From: an uncultured Collinsella sp.
GTDB taxonomy: Bacteria > Actinomycetota > Coriobacteriia > Coriobacteriales > Coriobacteriaceae
Length of the DNA stretch: 14,001 nt
Reading direction: 5' to 3'
NCBI GenBank assembly: GCA_900551625.1
Contig: URWZ01000016.1
Coordinates: forward strand, 1 to 14,001
In this document: positions 12,731-14,001 of the stretch, in pieces
How positions within the stretch are numbered: position 1 is the stretch's first letter
Layout of the letters: every line of letters begins with the position of its first letter
The notes under the pieces: model-generated
Told to the model about the DNA's origin: nothing
Databases searched by the model: none
What the model saw: only the letters and a program-made list of their open reading frames with translations
Program-made: the position numbers and the translations under genes

Positions 12731-13957
12731 ATGCCCATGCAACATATCGATCGGATTATCCGCTCCAAGAACGTCTTTACCGCGCAAGACGGCATCGATA
12801 CCGCCCGCGAGCTGGCGATTGCCATCGCAGGCGACCGTATCGTCGCAGTCGGTGCGCCCGATGACGTGATTGCCGCCGCGCCTGCCGCCACGCCGGTTAT
12901 CGACTGCGGCGAGCAGTTTGTCTGCCCCGGTTTCCATGACGCTCATCTGCACTTCTTCCATACCTCGGTCGGTTCCTCGCCGTACATGCTCATGGATATG
13001 GGTACGTCCGAGGCGGCACTGGTGCAACACGCGCTCGAGTTTTCCCAGGATCTGCCCGACGACGCCTGGGTTGTGACGCAGGGATGGCGCGACTACCGTT
13101 GGGACCCGCCCGAGCATCCTACCAAGGCGTCGCTCGATGCAGCATTCCCCGATCGTCCCTGCGTTATGTATTCGGGCGACGGGCACACGCTTTGGCTCAA
13201 CAGCCGCGCACTCGAGGCGCTCGGCGTCACGCGCGACAGCGAGCCGCCAGCGGGCGGCAGTTACGACAAGGACGCAAGCGGCGAGCTCACGGGCATTGCG
13301 CACGAAGCGGCTGCCATGCAGCTGCTGCCGCGCTGCCTTGAGTGGCTGGGCGAAGGTCGCATCGCAAGCGCTTACGCCGATCAAATGAGGCGCATGGCCG
13401 AGCAGGGTATTACTTCGATCTGCGATATGTCGCTCATGCCCATGCCGGGCTGCGATTTTATCCGCGACGATGTCTACGACAAATTGCAGACGGCCGGTAG
13501 GCTGGGCATTCGTGCCCATCTGTTTCCCACGCTGCTGGATGACCAGTCGCGTCTGGAAGAGCTGCAGGTACGTTACGCGAACAACGCGCTGCTTTCGGCG
13601 CCGGGTTTTAAGCAGTTCTTCGACGGCGTGTCGAGTGAACACACGGCATATCTCACTGAGCCCTATACCAATCCGCGCTTCCCGGGCGACCAGGGCCGTC
13701 TGACGGTCCCGGTTGAGCGCATGCGCAAACTGGTTCTGGCGGCCGCGGAGCGCGGTCACACCGTGCGCATCCACGTCATTGGTGACGGTGCGATTCATGC
13801 CGCGCTGGATATCTTCGAGGAGGCGGCCGATCTGTACGGCCTGCCCCAGCACGGCCATAACACGCTCGAGCACCTGGAGAACCTTCTGCCCGAGGACATC
13901 GACCGCCTGCGCAAGCTCAACGTGGTTGCTTCGAGCCAGCCCTGCCATATCACGCTC
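12731..13957 (+). CDS. YtcJ-like amidohydrolase, partial (3' end missing)
   Basis: An amidohydrolase_3 family metal-dependent hydrolase, 409 residues before the genuine sequence ends; family members are usually ~530-550, so roughly a quarter is missing. The N-terminal β-strand domain (IIRSKNVFTAQ) leads to PGFHDAHLHF (residues 66-75; His72 and His74 are the metal-binding HxH). GDGHTLWLNSRAL follows, the typical GVSSEHTAYLTEPY segment comes later, and then IHVIGDGAIHAAL and LEHLENL. In-frame ATG codons at 12725, 12731 and 12737 are possible; GAG at 12722-12724 sits 6 bases before 12731. YtcJ-like enzymes hydrolyse various amide or cyclic substrates; the substrate is unknown. It is divergent from the M20 amidohydrolase across 162 bp, which suggests shared regulation. 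After 13957 the frame reads LSLIHISEPTRRYA, which is adapter, not protein. Confidence 0.9.
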
Positions 13958-14001
13958 CTGTCTCTTATACACATCTCCGAGCCCACGAGACGCTACGCTA
14001 T
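13958..14001 (+). other. Illumina Nextera adapter contamination at the contig end
   Basis: CTGTCTCTTATACACATCT (13958-13976) is the 19-bp Tn5 mosaic end. CCGAGCCCACGAGAC (13977-13991) is the Nextera read-2 adapter. GCTACGCT (13992-13999) matches my memory of index N709, and AT begins the P7 part. These 44 bases are a library artefact and not chromosomal DNA. Confidence 0.97.

Noticed and set aside
11105..13972. A leftward open frame of ~955 codons covering the M20 gene and the whole right end
   Set aside because: Its first residues (MYKRQ) come from the Nextera adapter and the part beyond 12568 is the antisense of the YtcJ-like gene. The real M20 gene starts at ATG 12568 with AAGGAG.
2..14000. 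CRISPR arrays, tRNA or rRNA genes
   Set aside because: No regularly spaced repeats apart from the short Ala-Pro coding minisatellite, and no tRNA-like cloverleaf or rRNA stretch was recognised by eye.

Overview
The window is GC-rich bacterial DNA with mostly G or C in third codon positions. It has tightly packed genes, mostly on the + strand, with Shine-Dalgarno sites and frequent GTG starts. The gene set (YebC, an AmaP/DUF2273/Asp23 trio, YitT, zinc-ribbon membrane proteins, a DUF6020-like giant membrane protein) and the intergenic GGGACAGG hairpin repeats fit a gut Coriobacteriia chromosome, most likely Collinsella. That assignment is inference from family content and style; no rRNA or tRNA is present to confirm it.

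Layout, left to right. Positions 1-2100 carry a dCMP deaminase-like gene, a NifU-C/Nfu-type Fe-S carrier and the lipoprotein lipidation enzyme Lgt. A large multi-membrane protein (2198-4381) follows, flanked by REP-like repeats, then the translation/regulatory factor YebC (4553-5359). Next is a three-gene cell-envelope stress operon, amaP-DUF2273-asp23 (5527-7008), closed by a strong terminator. A YitT-type membrane protein follows (7217-8239). The next block (8389-10998) has two proteins that start with the same MFC-type zinc ribbon and continue into membrane domains. The first is broken by a frameshift and ends in an Ala-Pro repeat tract; the second is DUF4234-like and is followed at once by a DUF2752 protein. 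A hairpin terminator separates this block from a leftward M20 peptidase/amidohydrolase (11105-12568). That gene is divergent from a rightward YtcJ-like amidohydrolase that runs off the end of the genuine sequence.

The last 44 bases (13958-14001) are not genomic. They are an Illumina Nextera transposase read-through adapter including an 8-base index, so the contig ends inside the YtcJ-like gene and any protein called across this end carries an artificial tail. No stretch longer than 300 bases lacks a gene; the largest gap (9705-9899) holds a terminator and short palindromes. I see no CRISPR array, tRNA, rRNA, integrase or insertion sequence.

Functionally the window is mostly housekeeping and envelope biology: nucleotide salvage, Fe-S assembly, lipoprotein maturation, envelope stress and two amidohydrolases. 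The least explained parts are the zinc-ribbon membrane block, the DUF6020-like protein, the helical tail on the M20 enzyme and the GGGACAGG repeat family.
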